DNA of 13,400 bases from an uncultured bacterium (GTDB taxonomy: Bacteria > Bacillota > Clostridia > Lachnospirales > Lachnospiraceae). The stretch spans positions 1-13,400 of the forward strand of contig CAMGRE010000045.1 in the NCBI GenBank assembly GCA_946061355.1. Reading direction: 5' to 3'. The notes below the pieces were generated by a model, which worked only from the letters and a program-made list of their open reading frames with translations, had not been told where the DNA came from and made no database searches. This document shows positions 12,613 to 13,400 of the stretch, piece after piece; the first letter of the stretch is position 1, and each line of letters opens with the position of its first letter. A program made the position numbers and the translations under genes.

Positions 12613-13400
12613 TTATTCCATGGCTGCTTCCTGACTCTCCTGCCAGAGCATATCCATGATCTTTCTCTTTAATTCCAGGAATTCCGGTTTTACCATCATT
12701 TCATGATTGCGTTCTCCCGGGATATCCACATCAAGCACTTCCCGGATCGTGCCGGGTCTGCGACTCATCACATAGATCCTGCTGCCGAGCAGAATTGCCT
12801 CGTCAATGTCGTGTGTGATAAACAGGATCGTATTCTTTGTCTCCCTGCTGATCTTTGCCAAAAGTTCCTGCATGACCACCCTGGTCTGTGCGTCCAGTGC
12901 ACCGAACGGCTCATCCATCAGCAGCATCTCCGGGTGATTGGCAAGCGTGCGGGCAATCGCAACACGCTGCTTCATTCCGCCGGACAACTGTTTGGGCAGA
13001 GCGTTCTCAAAACCGGACAGCCCTACCATTTTAATATACTCTCCTGCAATCCTGCTCTGCTCTTTGGCGGGAAGGCGTTTCATTTTCAGCCCGAACTCCA
13101 CATTCTTCTGCACTGTCAGCCAGGGGAACAGACTGTAGCCCTGGAACACCATGCCTCTGTCGGCGCCCGGCTGACAGACTGCTTTCCCGTCAAGCAGAAC
13201 CTCACCCTCTGTGGCCTCCTCAAGACCGCCGATGATGTTCAAAAGCGTTGATTTTCCGCATCCGGAAGGCCCGACAATCACGACAAACTCAGATTCCCTG
13301 ACCTCCAGATTGATGTCACTCAACGCTGTGACTGTATTCTCTTTTTTGTTCTTTGCCGGAAATATCTTATATAAATTCTTTACCTGCAATTTGATCTCAG
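12613..13400 (-). CDS. ABC transporter ATPase, NitT/TauT (SsuB/TauB-like) type, 5' end cut
   Basis: The cytoplasmic ATPase powers the importer that includes the lipoprotein downstream. At least 262 codons are present; the frame is open to the window edge (preceding codons read E-I-K before the TTG at 13387-13389, with no ribosome binding site there), so the true start is outside. Numbered from that TTG, it has Walker A GPSGCGKST (40-48), Q-loop VFQGYSLFPW (81-90), signature LSGGMKQR (135-142), Walker B LLMDEP (156-161) and switch H193. FPWLTVQKNVEFGLK and PFGALDAQTR are typical of the SsuB/TauB branch. It lies 30 bp before the lipoprotein gene; the permease gene is expected further upstream or elsewhere. 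Confidence 0.94.
   Translation of the reverse strand, partial: EIKLQVKNLYKIFPAKNKKENTVTALSDINLEVRESEFVVIVGPSGCGKSTLLNIIGGLEEATEGEVLLDGKAVCQPGADRGMVFQGYSLFPWLTVQKNVEFGLKMKRLPAKEQSRIAGEYIKMVGLSGFENALPKQLSGGMKQRVAIARTLANHPEMLLMDEPFGALDAQTRVVMQELLAKISRETKNTILFITHDIDEAILLGSRIYVMSRRPGTIREVLDVDIPGERNHEMMVKPEFLELKRKIMDMLWQESQEAAME

Noticed and set aside
1..13400. CRISPR array, prophage, insertion sequence or defence island
   Set aside because: No regularly spaced repeats, transposase, integrase or nuclease genes were seen; the content is ordinary chromosomal genes.

Overview
The window looks like chromosomal core sequence from a spore-forming, low-to-mid GC Gram-positive of the Clostridia, most likely family Lachnospiraceae. 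The signs are a sporulation sigma factor (sigG), a YlmC/YmxH-type sporulation-associated protein, a DUF5688 protein of the kind common in Lachnospiraceae, AGGAGG-type ribosome binding sites, and alternative TTG/GTG starts. A good match to a sigma-D/FliA promoter also hints at motility. Of 15 protein genes, 14 lie on the minus strand; only the ylmC/ymxH-like gene is on plus. I see no mobile element, CRISPR array or phage gene.

Layout from the left (minus-strand genes are transcribed right to left). (a) tRNA-Arg(CCG) with its own promoter, then a DUF5688 gene. (b) A compact aro operon, yqeG-aroE-aroK-aroQ-efp, with a promoter in front of yqeG and a rho-independent terminator after efp. It encodes a HAD phosphatase, three shikimate-pathway enzymes joined by overlapping or near-touching ends, and elongation factor P. 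(c) An unrecognised 143-aa protein with a TTG start and a possible sigma-D promoter, then nrdR with a strong housekeeping promoter containing a palindrome. (d) The ylmC/ymxH-like gene on plus, converging end to end with a GH3 beta-glucosidase gene only 10 bp away. (e) A tightly packed group read as membrane O-acyltransferase, secreted transglutaminase-like protein, thymidine kinase, GH3 beta-glucosidase; two of its three junctions are 4-bp ATGA overlaps. (f) sigG, with its own terminator and a long stem over its start codon. (g) The end of a NitT/TauT-type ABC transporter operon: ATPase (cut by the window edge) and substrate-binding lipoprotein.

The most interesting items are: the 16-bp leader stem that buries the sigG start codon and could silence read-through from the ABC operon; a secreted transglutaminase fold whose catalytic Cys and His are replaced by Ser and Tyr, translationally coupled to an acyltransferase; two cases in which the next gene's promoter -35 element lies in the loop of the previous gene's terminator; and a hairpin that overlaps the ylmC/ymxH ribosome binding site and may also be the terminator of the opposing GH3 operon. 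The shikimate, EF-P, NrdR, Tdk and SigG assignments are secure from motifs. The transporter substrate, the acyltransferase substrate and the function of the 143-aa protein cannot be read from this sequence.
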